Shown: positions 1 through 11,644 of the stretch, in pieces | How the letters are laid out: every line of letters begins with the position of its first letter | Position numbering within the stretch: the stretch's first letter is position 1 | NCBI GenBank assembly: GCA_028753945.1 | Contig: JAPNXP010000001.1 | Coordinates: 124,001-188,000, forward strand | DNA length: 64,000 nt | Source of the DNA: Hexactinellida sp. DTS-2022 | Lineage: Eukaryota > Porifera > Hexactinellida | Direction of reading: 5' to 3' | Made by a program: the position numbers and the translations under genes | Notes under the pieces: generated by a model | The model's input: only the letters and a program-made list of their open reading frames with translations | The model's database searches: none | Told to the model about the DNA's origin: nothing

Positions 1-6
1 TGAGAT

Positions 7-1216
<1,210 letters not shown>

Positions 1217-1279
1217 CTAGCGCTGGGAACAGGCATAGAGAGGTGTGTTATAACCAAACAGGCGTATTGAATAAATACA

Positions 1280-1285
1280 TTTATT
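1280..1285 (-). terminator. poly(A) signal of the PH-Costars-LIM gene
   Basis: TTTATT on the plus strand reads AATAAA on the minus strand, 70 bases after the stop of the PH-Costars-LIM gene and 64 bases before the GMPR start codon. Placement fits, but no transcript evidence is available. Confidence 0.5.
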
Positions 1286-1354
1286 GAGTTATAAGTGTCA
1301 TATAAAAATATAAAATTGAACTAAGAAAGAGACGGGATAGGCTAATAAGGGGCG

Positions 1355-3656
1355 TTAGGAGGGCAGAGAGGGGTCGCCCCCCTCCAGCTCGCGGTAGCCC
1401 CCTGAGGACAGAAAGGACCGCTCGTAGTGCACGGTGCAGTAGTACCTATCCGCAATAGTCGCGAAGTTGGTGGGAGAGAGCGTGGCCTGGCACACACAGC
1501 ACCTGAAGCACCAGCGATGGAACGCCTTGTCCGTGGCGCCCACGAACTCCACCTGGTAGACCTGCTTCCCGCAGACGGCGCACTGGTTCTGTCCGTACTG
1601 CTGAGTGCCGGCTCCGAACTTGCGGTGCTTCCCGGGGGGGCTGCTCTCCCCTGCTCGCGACACCCTGGGGCTCACGGGAGGGGTCCGGAGGAAACTCTCC
1701 TTTCTGATCTCTCCGATGTCTTCCTTCAGGAGCGTGATGAGGGTCCGGTCGTTGACCCCCTGGAAGAGGACCTCCCCCTCGTACCAGAGGATGCCCAGCT
1801 TCTTCCCGGTCTTCAGGATACCGGTCAGAGCGTCGAATATGTTCGCAGTCTCATCGAACAAACAACCGAACTCCACCTGCGTCTGTCCGCCCGGAACCAC
1901 GTGTCCCAGTCGGAGTATCTCCTCCACCAGCTTCTGCACCTCGCCCCCCACCCACTCCACGGCCCTCTGCACGCGGTCCTCTCGCGCCGTCTCCGCGGGG
2001 TCCTCCCCCTTAACCACCTCCGGGCCCGGGCCCGGGGGCGGGGCTGTCTCCTCTATCTCCTGCGAGAAGCTGAAGGGCGCCTCTCGGGCCAGAGGGGACG
2101 TGGAGGGGACAGAGGGGACCTGTCGGCGCCAGGCCTGCGAGGGGCGCGAGTCGTCCGGGCCCTCTGACACCTTTACGGCCTCCATCCGCATGGAGGCGAA
2201 GGAGGGTCTCTTCTTGGCCAGGTACTCCTCCGAGGGAGGGTCCGGCTGGTCCAGCGGCTCTGTCGCCGCGTAGCTGCCGAGCACCTGGCGGAGCTCGTTC
2301 AGACTCTCCTCCTGCAGCCGCACCACCTCCGGGGTTACGTCCTTGCTCACTAGGAATGCGTGGGGCGGAGGGATCACCTGCTCGTGGAGAGGCACTGGGG
2401 ACGCGCGCGGCTTCCGGGGCCCGGACCTGGGGGAGATCCGGCCCGGCCCGGCGGGCTGCATGCGCTCCTTGATGGAGGCCAGATTGGAGGAGGTGGACAC
2501 GAGTCTGGGGCCAGGGCGAGGGGGCGAGGGCGGGGGCGTGTCGATGCGGCGCATAAACTGGTCCGGTATCCGGATACGCTGTGGCTTCCTAGCAACAGAA
2601 AGGGACGTATGGAATGTGTAGCGAGTATAGCAACCGAACTGACCTGGTTATCCGCTGCAGATCCTGCGCTGAGCGCATGGGCAGCTCGTGCTGCGTGGCC
2701 AGCCGTCGGAACCTTTCCATCTTCTTCATGAAGTCCCGCTCCTCCTCCTCCTCGCGCCGCTTCGCCAGCGCCAGTCCGGCCTGAGTCGGCTTTGGCTGCG
2801 AGTGGGAGGTCTTCTTGAAGCGCTCCCAAGACTCGAGCTCCGGGGGGTCGGGCCGCGGCTGGAAAGTGAAGGGCCCGTGCTCGGGGACTGCGGACTGCAC
2901 CGGCTTCTCCGGCTCGCGGGTCTTGGAGGGCCTCCGCTTGAGCGTGACGACGGTGGAGCTGGCGTCGGAGAGGCGCTGCACGCGCTGGGCGAGCGGCTCC
3001 ACCTCCTCGGGCTCCCCGAAGTTCTGCACGCGGGAGAGCGAGGGGGAGGGCTGGGCCCCGAAGAGAGTGGCCAGCTGCGCGCGAGCCATCGCGCTCTTGC
3101 GGTGCCCGTAGGACTCGAGGATGGCCTCCTTGTCCTCCGGCTCCACGCCCCTGTCCCCCGCCCGCATGTCCTCCACGCTGAGGGCGGGCCCGTTCGGGCC
3201 GGACACCTTGTGTCGCTGTGAGCTGAGCGTCCAGTTGGAACTGAATGCGAACTTGTCCGCCACTGAGTGCAGAGCCTCGTCCCAGGCGCTGAGGTGCGTG
3301 GAGTCGGAGGTGTAGTAGAAGTGGCGCTTCTTCCTAACCATGATGCACATCTTGCGGTCGTGCTGGAGGCCGCGCGGCCACTTGACACCTCTGAGCTCCG
3401 AGACGGGCTCCCCGGTGCGAATCCTCACAGAGGGCTCCTTGAGGTCTATTCTGAGGACGTGGCTCTTGGCAGAGGCGTGTCGGAAGCAGAGCAGAGACCC
3501 GTCCCCCTTGAGCACCCAGAACCGGTTGCGCCACACGGAGGGGAGCAGCGGGCGGTGCTGCAGATGGACCAGGTAGTCGGAGAGGGCAACCGACTCTTCC
3601 TCCTTTTCTAGAACAGGCTTAGTTCCTACGTGTGGAGTCTTGATAGGCTCCGTCAT
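1355..3656 (-). CDS. PH-Costars-LIM domain protein (2 exons)
   Basis: Exons 3656-2644 and 2588-1355 (55-bp intron) give 748 aa. Domains in order: a PH domain (about residues 25-130; RNRFWVLKGDGSLLCFRHAS opens it and a terminal helix HLSAWDEALHSV closes it), a long charged and proline-rich linker, a Costars domain (about 548-635; LVEEILRLGHVVPGGQTQVE, then FDETANIFDALTGILKTGKK and YEGEVLFQGVNDRTLITLL) as in ABRACL and the ABRA C-terminus, and one LIM zinc finger (about 675-730; CAVCGKQ, HRWCFRCCVC, YYCTVHY). Costars and LIM proteins both act on actin, and PH domains bind phosphoinositides, so a membrane-to-actin adaptor is inferred. The start chosen is ATG 3656; an in-frame upstream ATG at 3731 would add a hydrophobic leader, but an acceptor-like CTCACACAG precedes 3656, so that stretch looks like 5' UTR. 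I know of no standard family with this order. Confidence 0.85.
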
Positions 3657-4179
3657 ACTATTCGCTGTGTGAGGTAAAGATAGTTCAAACAACAACAGCG
3701 AAGTCAGTAAGATGAGCAAATAGTTGTACAAGAATTACAGAACCAACATGCGAATTCTTGTTATTTATATCCTAGTTGTTTGGTGATTTCTAATACTCAG
3801 CATTACACATTATGCAATTATAACAAGATTTAGCTTTTGAATGTGCCAAGAAAATTCGTAAACATTTGAATATTTCAAAATTTGTTCCTACTTAGTATAA
3901 ACAACATTCCATTGAGCCTTGATTAGCCAAATCCTAATCAACAATGTTACTATTTATAGCGAATAATGAGTGGATTCATTGTTCCCATCCTGTATATAGA
4001 GAAGCTAGAACTCACACATCCAACACATTCAGAGTCCAAAAATATCGATGATCAGACGCTGTTTAAGTCCATTGGATTAAATTCAGTTAATTAAGTCACA
4101 GCCAAAACTAACTGTCAATAGAGTGAAATTCCGTGAAGTTTAAAATGGTACTTTTAATAACAATACTATGCATTACGGG
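3657..4179. other. spacer without a recognised gene
   Basis: AT-rich 520-bp stretch between the start of the PH-Costars-LIM gene and the stop of PMS2. It should hold the promoter and 5' UTR of the former and the 3' end of the latter. I see no coding exon or repeat in it. Confidence 0.6.
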
Positions 4180-6237
4180 TTACGAAAGAGTAGTCAAGTA
4201 ACGCATTGTGGGACGGCCGTGTGGACATTGCCACGGATGCTCCATTTGTGCCATATTTCGTACAATTCTGCTCATTTCAGAACCACTCAAAGCTGTCCCT
4301 ATCATGACTGCGCTCCTACAAGCTCTCGACGCGAACATAGACCTGACCTTAGAGGGCCTGCACAAGACCCCGGGTCTCTCCTGCAGCAAGAGCGCCATCT
4401 CCTCGATGTCGTCTTCTCCGAATATCCACCCTTTGGACATCGGGAGGGTGCGCAGCTTCAGGCGGCGTGTCGGGGAGCAGTGCTCCTCTACGATAATGCC
4501 AAACCCGTTCATCTCGTATGTCTCCAGATTGTCCATGATAACCAGTTCCGTGGCGACAGACAGCTCGAGAGGGAGGGGGCATATGAGAGGCTGCGAGCGG
4601 ATGCGCTCTGTCGTCTGTAGAGACTCGAAGCGGTGCTTCTCGTCAGTGGCATGCTGGTCGATAATAAACAGGTGCGTACCCAGCCTAGTCACGATAAACC
4701 CCAAGTTAAACTGGCCCACTATCTCCATCGAACTAAACGAATCCTTCGACAGTTCTTTCCTAAGTTCAGCCTCCGCTTTATCGTTCTGTTCAGGATTAAT
4801 CCGAGCAGAGAATGTGACATCGGTGAACTGAGGGCCGTGAGCGGAAGTACCACAATTATTTGCCTTCCGGATGCTCTCGATGTCAACAGAAACGGTAACT
4901 TCTCTCCTCGTTCTCTCTGAGCTGCTATCCGTGTCCGTTATATATTCTGAGTACTCCAGCTGAGCCAGGGGCGTGGGCTTGGCAGGATACAAGCTATACT
5001 TATGTTCTACGGTCTTGTTACTTGCGTTTTGAGATTTACTCCTTTGTAAGGACGGTATGTTCTTAGGAGAGTCGTGTTTATAGATAGAGAATGACGGAGC
5101 AGCAATCTGTTTGCTGATACCCTTAAGAGGCTGGTGAGATAGCGTAGATACAGGAAGGAGATTAGTGGAAGTGCTGAAAGTAGTCTGGAAGTCCCTGAAT
5201 AGTTTGTGGATGCTGGATCGGATTATATCCAGCATCAAGTGTTCCGAATGCACCAGGATGGACCGCTTGTCCGGAGTGAGATTGACGTCGAGTTGGTTTG
5301 CTCTCGTACCGATGCTTAGCGACACAAACGGGAAATGAGACCTGTCGAACTCGCGGAATAACTCGTTCAGCATTCTAGAGAGGAGGAAGTAATCGCAGGG
5401 ACGGGAGTTCAGAAAGAAGAACTGGCGGTCACAGCTGTTCCTGCCCGCCCCGGGCTCCGGAGAGGAAATGTACCCGCTCAGATCGATTTGGTCGAAGAAC
5501 TCGTTGGAGACAGCTGAGCTAGTCGTGACGTCATCATAATGACACTTTGTAACCGGAATTATATACTTCAATGTTTTGGATCCGAATATAGAAACGATAG
5601 CGTCTCTCATGCTAGAGCTCCCGTTGGTGCTGAAGAGAAGAGAAGTGGCCCTCTTGCTTGTAAGGAAACACTTGAATCTGACGTCATAGCGCACAAGGCA
5701 GTATCCGTAGAGGGTCTGGAGCAGTTTGTTGAACTCCCTTTTTATGTTCTTCACGAGCTCTATCCTCCTGACCGGTAGGTTCACGAATATGTTCTTAATT
5801 GAGACCCTGGTGCCAGTTTGAGCCGCGCAGGGCGAGCTGCTCGCCAGCTCTCCCGCGCAATCGTACTCGAGACAGGAGCCCACCTCCTCTGACGAATGCC
5901 GCGTCACAACAGACAGACTGCTGACTGCACACATGCTGCTCAGCGCCTCTCCGCGGAATCCGAACGTTTCTAGTTCCTGTAGGTCTGAGAACTCCGAGAG
6001 TTTGGACGTGAAGTGCTTCAGACAGATCGTGGGAAAGTTCTGCGGGAGAATCCCTACTCCGTTGTCGACTACCTCCATCGACTCGCTCCCATAGTTGTTC
6101 AGATAAACCTCTATAGCCGTGGCCCGGGCATCCAGACTGTTCTCAATCAGCTCCTTGAGGGTGGCAGAGAGACTTATGATGACCTGGCTGGAACAGATCT
6201 GGTGCACCGCGTCTCTGGAGAGAGGCCTGATCGACAT
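4180..6237 (-). CDS. PMS2: Mismatch repair endonuclease PMS2 (single exon)
   Basis: MutL homologue that nicks DNA in mismatch repair as the MLH1-PMS2 (MutL-alpha) heterodimer in the nucleus. 685 aa with no intron. The GHKL ATPase is intact: LKELIENSLDA (catalytic Glu32), VVDNGVG, and GFRGEALSSM. The C-terminal endonuclease is intact too: DQHATDE at residues 527-533 with the following FE, ACRSAVMIGTALS, and the terminal CPHGRPTMR zinc-binding motif. Human PMS2 is 862 aa; the difference is the shorter disordered linker between the two halves. PMS2 rather than PMS1 or MLH1 is called from the endonuclease motifs. The start codon is 143 bases from the IFT121 stop, so the promoter must overlap the IFT121 3' UTR. 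Confidence 0.97.
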   Translation of the reverse strand: MSIRPLSRDAVHQICSSQVIISLSATLKELIENSLDARATAIEVYLNNYGSESMEVVDNGVGILPQNFPTICLKHFTSKLSEFSDLQELETFGFRGEALSSMCAVSSLSVVTRHSSEEVGSCLEYDCAGELASSSPCAAQTGTRVSIKNIFVNLPVRRIELVKNIKREFNKLLQTLYGYCLVRYDVRFKCFLTSKRATSLLFSTNGSSSMRDAIVSIFGSKTLKYIIPVTKCHYDDVTTSSAVSNEFFDQIDLSGYISSPEPGAGRNSCDRQFFFLNSRPCDYFLLSRMLNELFREFDRSHFPFVSLSIGTRANQLDVNLTPDKRSILVHSEHLMLDIIRSSIHKLFRDFQTTFSTSTNLLPVSTLSHQPLKGISKQIAAPSFSIYKHDSPKNIPSLQRSKSQNASNKTVEHKYSLYPAKPTPLAQLEYSEYITDTDSSSERTRREVTVSVDIESIRKANNCGTSAHGPQFTDVTFSARINPEQNDKAEAELRKELSKDSFSSMEIVGQFNLGFIVTRLGTHLFIIDQHATDEKHRFESLQTTERIRSQPLICPLPLELSVATELVIMDNLETYEMNGFGIIVEEHCSPTRRLKLRTLPMSKGWIFGEDDIEEMALLLQERPGVLCRPSKVRSMFASRACRSAVMIGTALSGSEMSRIVRNMAQMEHPWQCPHGRPTMRYLTTLS

Positions 6238-6291
6238 GTTAGGAACAGTACTATAGTTAGCATAACACAGATATGTATTCGTTTATTGTTG

Positions 6292-6297
6292 TTAGAT
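6292..6297 (-). terminator. poly(A) signal of IFT121
   Basis: TTTATT on the plus strand (AATAAA on the minus strand), 83 bases beyond the IFT121 stop and only 55 bases upstream of the PMS2 start codon. This shows how tightly the two genes are packed. Confidence 0.5.
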
Positions 6298-6379
6298 GGC
6301 AAACATAACTAACATTCCTGATACAGCTAATAAATACAAACAGATTGGGTTCGATAGGATAGTGATAGGGTTGCAGGTG

Positions 6380-9300
6380 TCAGTCAATGGGAGAGTGGCA
6401 GAGGGGACAGAACTGCAGGCTGTCCTCAATGGTCTCCTCGGCCTTGTGCTTGCAGACTCCGCAGAACCAAACCACGCCCTCCTCCGCCATCAGCGGGCGG
6501 CCGGTGAGCACGCTGATGGGGAACTTGGTTTCGCAGGAGGGACAGGTGCCGCTGTGACAGGGGATGGCGGACTCGCAAGAGTAGCAGGAGTGCGTCCGGG
6601 GCCTCTCGTCTCGCACTGAGAACCTCGTGAATATCTCCATTGCCAGCGCCTGGATCTGCTGCTGCAGGTCTTCTCCTATCACTGGGACATTACACACACG
6701 CATGAATAAGGTGTGATTACATACCTAATCCCGGTATGGTCTCCAGCTTGCAGAAGGCCCTCGAGCAGACTGCGAACGAGTGAGCCATGGCAGCAGTGAG
6801 CGCCAGCAGAGAGTACACGGCTCTAGGCGGGAGGATGTCGTCATAGCTCTGCAGCTGAACAGCTGTTACCATTGCGTCCGTGTACTTCTGCTGGTACAGC
6901 TGTCTCTGCGCCAACAGAAAGAAGTGGTACGCCTCGGCTCCGTGCCACGCCCGCTCGATGAAGTTGGTCCGTCCCGCGGTGACGTCATGGTGCAGCAGCC
7001 CCTCCAGGGAGAGCTGGGTGTTCTGTCCCTTCCTTTGCTGAGAGAGACTCTTCAAGCGCTCCTGATGCTCTCTACGCATAATTGTATTAACGTACTATCC
7101 ATGGTTATAGCAACACTACCCACCTGACAAGCAGCGCCTTGAGCACGTGCAGCTTCTTGAGTCTGAGGGGACTCGCCCCCTGGGTCCGCTGCTCCAGACA
7201 GACCCTCTGCAGCAGCTCCGCCCCCTCCACGCTGCGGTTAGACTTCCGGTAGAGCTCCACCGCCTCCAGCAGCTTGCCCTCCTCCAGGAGCCGCGACACG
7301 TACCGGAGCAGGAGAGAGTCAATCTCCGGGAAAGAGTGCGTCTTGGCCAGCTCCACCGCCCGGTCCCACTGGTTGAGTCGCACGCAGGCATTAACCGCAG
7401 CCTTAACGTTATTGCAGCGGAGATTAGCCCGCAGACACTGCTCGGCCATGCCCGCGTTGAGGAATATCTCTCCGAGTCTGGAGAGGAGGGCGTGTCCGTC
7501 CGGGAGAGTGGCCAGGAGCCCCTCCAGCCCCGAATAGTTCTCCAGGATCTGGTAGCAGTGGACCAGCTTCTCGTGGTTCTGGGCCTGCCATTAAGCGCGA
7601 TTAAACGGAGAGAAACAACAAACATACGAGTACCTACCTGTACGTAGTACGTGACAGCTTGCTGCCACTTCTGTCTCTCTGCGAAATAGTCTCCGATGGC
7701 ATTCCACGCGCGCTCGAGCATCGCGTCGTTTCCCGCGCCGCCCGCGGTTCTGAGCAGCTGCACCACGCGGAACCAGTCGCCCAGCTTCATTCGCAGCTCC
7801 AGCGCCAGGTCCTTGCGGTCGATCTCCAGATACAGCTTCTCGGCCTCGTCGAACCGACTGAAGTAGGCCGCCACCTCCGCGCGCTGCTTCGGCTGCGAGT
7901 CCAGCCGCCGGAGCCGCTTCAGGAACTGGATGCCCTGGTAGTCCGTCCCTCTACACCCCCCTAGCGTAACTACCTGTTAGCAGCAAAGGAATGCTCACCT
8001 TACGAACGCCTTCTCTGCCAGGTCCATCTCCAGCTGTTCCAGCGCCTGCTCCGCCAGCAGGTGCCAGAGCCGCGGGTGCGGGTTCTTGTCCACGAATCTG
8101 AAACAGTCGTCTATGGCCACCTTCTTGATGAGCTCCCTGCAGTCCCGCAGACTCTTGACCTCGTGCACAGAGGTGCAGATGTCCTGCGGGTTGTCCGGGT
8201 TCTTCATTATCTCATCCATGTGTCCGCTCCGCACCTAACCAACAAAATCAGCTCTCAGCTGACCTAACAGCTGATTAGTGTACCTGCAGGTTGCTGAACT
8301 CGCAAATGTAGCCGGAGCTGGCTACCGGCTCCTCCGGGTCCACACCACGGATAATGTACATTCTGGTCTTCTCCATGCAGGCGAAGAGGTCTGGGTTGTC
8401 CGAGGCCCAGCAGAGGTGCCATACGTCCTTCCGCTCAACTTCAAACGGCAGCTGCAGCCCCAAGGTCCCGTCGGGGCCCGGCTGGGAAAAGTCGAAAATG
8501 CAGAGAACGGCGTTTGTGTCGATTATGGAGAGTTTGGTGGAGGTGCAGTTGAGCGCCAGGCTCTGGGGCCTGGAGCGGAGATGGAACTTCTTCTCCAAAG
8601 AGAGTTTTGGCAGAAAGTACCTTCGTATAAGATATTAATCCCCGGAACCATGGATATCCGGGGCCTTACCTCTGCATGAGGCCAGACTCCCTTCCGACCA
8701 CTAGCGCCTTTTCGGAGGCGCAGATGGCGCAGATAGGGTCGGAGGTGTCGGCGAGAGCAGTCGAGAAGTCCACCCCCCCGGGCCCCTCCTCTCCGCCCTG
8801 CTTGGACCGAGACACGCCGGTGCCCGGGGCCAGGTCGTCCACGTGGAAGACTCTCTCCCTGTTGTCGAACCTGCGGGCCTGGGAGGCGCTGGTGAACTCC
8901 CGCGCGGTCTGGGAGGCCCGGTACTGCCAGGAGTAGACCCCGGTCCGGTTGGCCACGAACACGTGCGTGCCGGACATGTGCAGGAAGAGCGGCTGTATGT
9001 CCAGGTAGTTGGAGTCCATGGGCGTCCCAATCGAGTTGCAAATAACCGCGATGTACTGCTGCTTGTTCTGCTGCTCGGCCCTGGCCACCAGCAGGCAGAA
9101 CTCCCCGCAGCCTCTTAGAGACAGCAGACTCTTCACATACTTGAGATGCTTCTCCCCTGCCATGGTTACGATAAGGAGCAATGGAATGTCAAACAGCAAC
9201 CAGGGTACCTGAGTGCAGATTCCAGAATATAACAGCTGTGTCGCTGCGCCCAGGCTTGGAATAGGCGTAGCAGAGAGTGTTGGCGAAGTAGCACCACTCG

Positions 9301-10643
9301 TAGCTGGGTCTTATGTTCGCGAAATAAATGAACGAGTCGACAGCAAGGGCGATTCTAAGGCTGTAGTCCTCCCAAGAGATGGAAGACAGGTCCCTCCCGG
9401 GCACCTTCAGGGTCCTGAGGTGCTCTCCGCTCGCGGAGTAGAACACGGCCGCGTTCATTTCCTTCTCCTGTCCGACTACCCTCAGGGCCCCAGCCAGCGC
9501 CAGGATGGAACCGTCACAGCTCCAAGCCACGTCCGTCAGACGCATTCCTATGCACACAGTGTGTAACTAAGCAGCAGCCTAACGAGAGAGCAGTACCGGT
9601 GTCCAGGAGGATGGGGGCGGGGTCCTGGTCGCTCTGCATCAGCTGCACGCGTCCGTTCTGGAAGCAGATCGCGAGGGCGGGCCTCTGGGGGTCCGGGCCC
9701 GCCCCTCCGCGAGAGCCGCGCGGATGGTACCACCTGATCGCCGCGAGGGTCGCAGGCGCGGAAATGTTGTTGAGACATTGCGCGGCCACTCTTCCGATGG
9801 GACTTCCGTGATAATCGTATGCGTGTATTTCTCCTGATTGAATAATAATTTGGTTATTGTGCAATAAATAAGATAATGAAACTAGCAAATAAGATGCTGA
9901 GAAGTGCAACTGTGATCATTCCAATTAAACAAAATCATTTCATTACTAATCACTGTAAGATTAGTAGTAATGCAATTACACGTAGGATTAACACTAACTG
10001 ACATAGAAACAAATATAATTGTACTTACGCTAACCTGTAGCAGTTCCGAACAGTATTTTCTTTGAGTCAGGCGACCATGCAACTTTATGCAGCTGCATTC
10101 CTTTCAGCTCCTTGCCCCAAATCCTGTTGCCATCCACCGACCCGACAATAACAGCTCCGTCTTCGTATATAATGCATATCTTCTGTCCGTCCGCGTTCCA
10201 GTGCATGTCTCTCACCAGGCTCTTCCCGCGGTTGTTCAGCATCTCTTCGATCCAGTTCCCTTATAGCACAGCACACAATAAATATACTTATAACATAGGT
10301 CGAACTATTACTCACCATCATGCAGAGTCCACACGATTATGAGACCGTTCTGGTCGCTAGACGTGAGTCGCTGGAAAGGTTCGTTCCAAGCGACCACGCC
10401 CACCACTGCCCCGTTGTGTCCCTCCAGTGGCTGGTTCATGGTCAGATTGCTGGGGGCGGCTAGCCCTCTGGCCTTGGCGTCCCGCGTCTGCTGGGACCCG
10501 GGGGCGGTCGCCTCCAGGCGGAGCACCTTCAGGAGGCCCTGCTCGCCCCCACAGGCGATCCAGCCCTTCTCCTTGTTCCAGGAGATGCTGTGAACGCGGA
10601 GCCCGTTGGGAATTGCAATCTTCTTACTGAGGTAGACAAACAT
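6380..10643 (-). CDS. WDR35: Intraflagellar transport protein 121 (11 exons)
   Basis: IFT-A core subunit needed for retrograde ciliary transport and ciliary membrane protein entry. Exons: 10643-10316, 10259-10035, 9833-9597, 9547-9209, 9156-8670, 8620-8284, 8234-7999, 7950-7638, 7584-7124, 7071-6725, 6681-6380. The sum is 3612 bp (1203 aa; human WDR35 about 1180). All phases agree. Hallmarks: start [22 protein letters not shown] segments such as [20 protein letters not shown] and [15 protein letters not shown], then the alpha-solenoid ([51 protein letters not shown]) and the C-terminal CxxC zinc segment ending [11 protein letters not shown] 10643 is chosen over 10655 because the homologues start MFFYLSKK. 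Nine of ten introns are 49-57 nt. The last acceptor could also be 6 bases further in (exon from 6675); both keep frame. Confidence 0.96.
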
Positions 10644-10655
10644 TATGTCTCGCAA

Positions 10656-11644
10656 AGCAAAGTATATAACTCTCTACTAGTAAGCAGGAAATGGTAGATA
10701 TTAATCAGATTGTATCTGACTGCTGGGTAATTACCACTACAAATTGTAGAATTCAAATAGTATGCCACAGTAGGCTAAAATTAGCTCAGATAACTTAGAT
10801 AATATTAAATGCATCACGTTTTCAATTTGCTGATAAATAGAAATATACGTGGACATGTTATTAAATAAAATGGAGAATTCTGTAAGGTGTTATGGAACAG
10901 GAATTTCCAGAAAATATAAACTTTGTCCCAAATTAATCATTTGAATAACTTTCAATTTGTTTGTGGCTGAGCAGAGTGTAGAATCTTATTATGATAACCT
11001 ACTGCATTTGTGCAATTGCTATATTTGGGAATCTAAGGGAATAGGACGGGAAATTTCAAAAAATTTAGGGAGAAAGGTTAGAAAACACAAGGGATGAATT
11101 TATCGCTAGTGAATGGGCGTTTCAAGATGAGATAAGTGTTAAAATGACCATTGGAGAGTTTGTTATACCGCATTTTGTTAAATCTCTGTGCCATCAAGAG
11201 CCCAATACTTTATAGAATAGTCAAGCGGAATATAATATGATATAAAATAAACATATCATTTGAACTAGAATGTACAGAGTAAATACACCTGTCAAGGTAG
11301 AATTTCTATCCCTCTCCCAAGACAACAAAATAGGTTCAAGCTAGCGGTAAGTGCAAGAGGTGTTCATGTTGGAATCTCAGCAACTTTGAGTTATAGAAAT
11401 ATCTCAACAGAGTGTACCGATACATTAATGAGTTACAGAAATCAAATAGTTCTAAAAGTGGCTACCTCGGTTGAATAGGTCCAGCTATTCCGCCGATAGA
11501 ATAATTTGTTGGCTAATCTACAATCAAATCAAAACAAGGCTAAAACAGTATTACTTTAACTTAAACAGAGACATGCGAATGTATTATCTCCCGTATCACT
11601 CACAGCACAGTGGATGGTTGTCAAAGATGTTTCTTGCCAAACAT
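10656..11644. other. AT-rich spacer
   Basis: About 1 kb between the IFT121 start and the YTHDF-like stop. It is AT-rich with stops in all frames. It should hold the IFT121 promoter and the YTH gene 3' UTR. No exon or clear repeat recognised. Confidence 0.6.

Noticed and set aside
1427-2167. Long plus-strand ORF opposite the LIM exon
   Set aside because: It is the antisense shadow of a GC-rich coding exon, low in complexity and without domains.
3657-3731. Hydrophobic N-terminal leader on the PH-Costars-LIM protein
   Set aside because: It would make a cytoplasmic-type PH-LIM protein secreted or membrane-anchored; an acceptor-like CTCACACAG before ATG 3656 explains it better as leader or intron.
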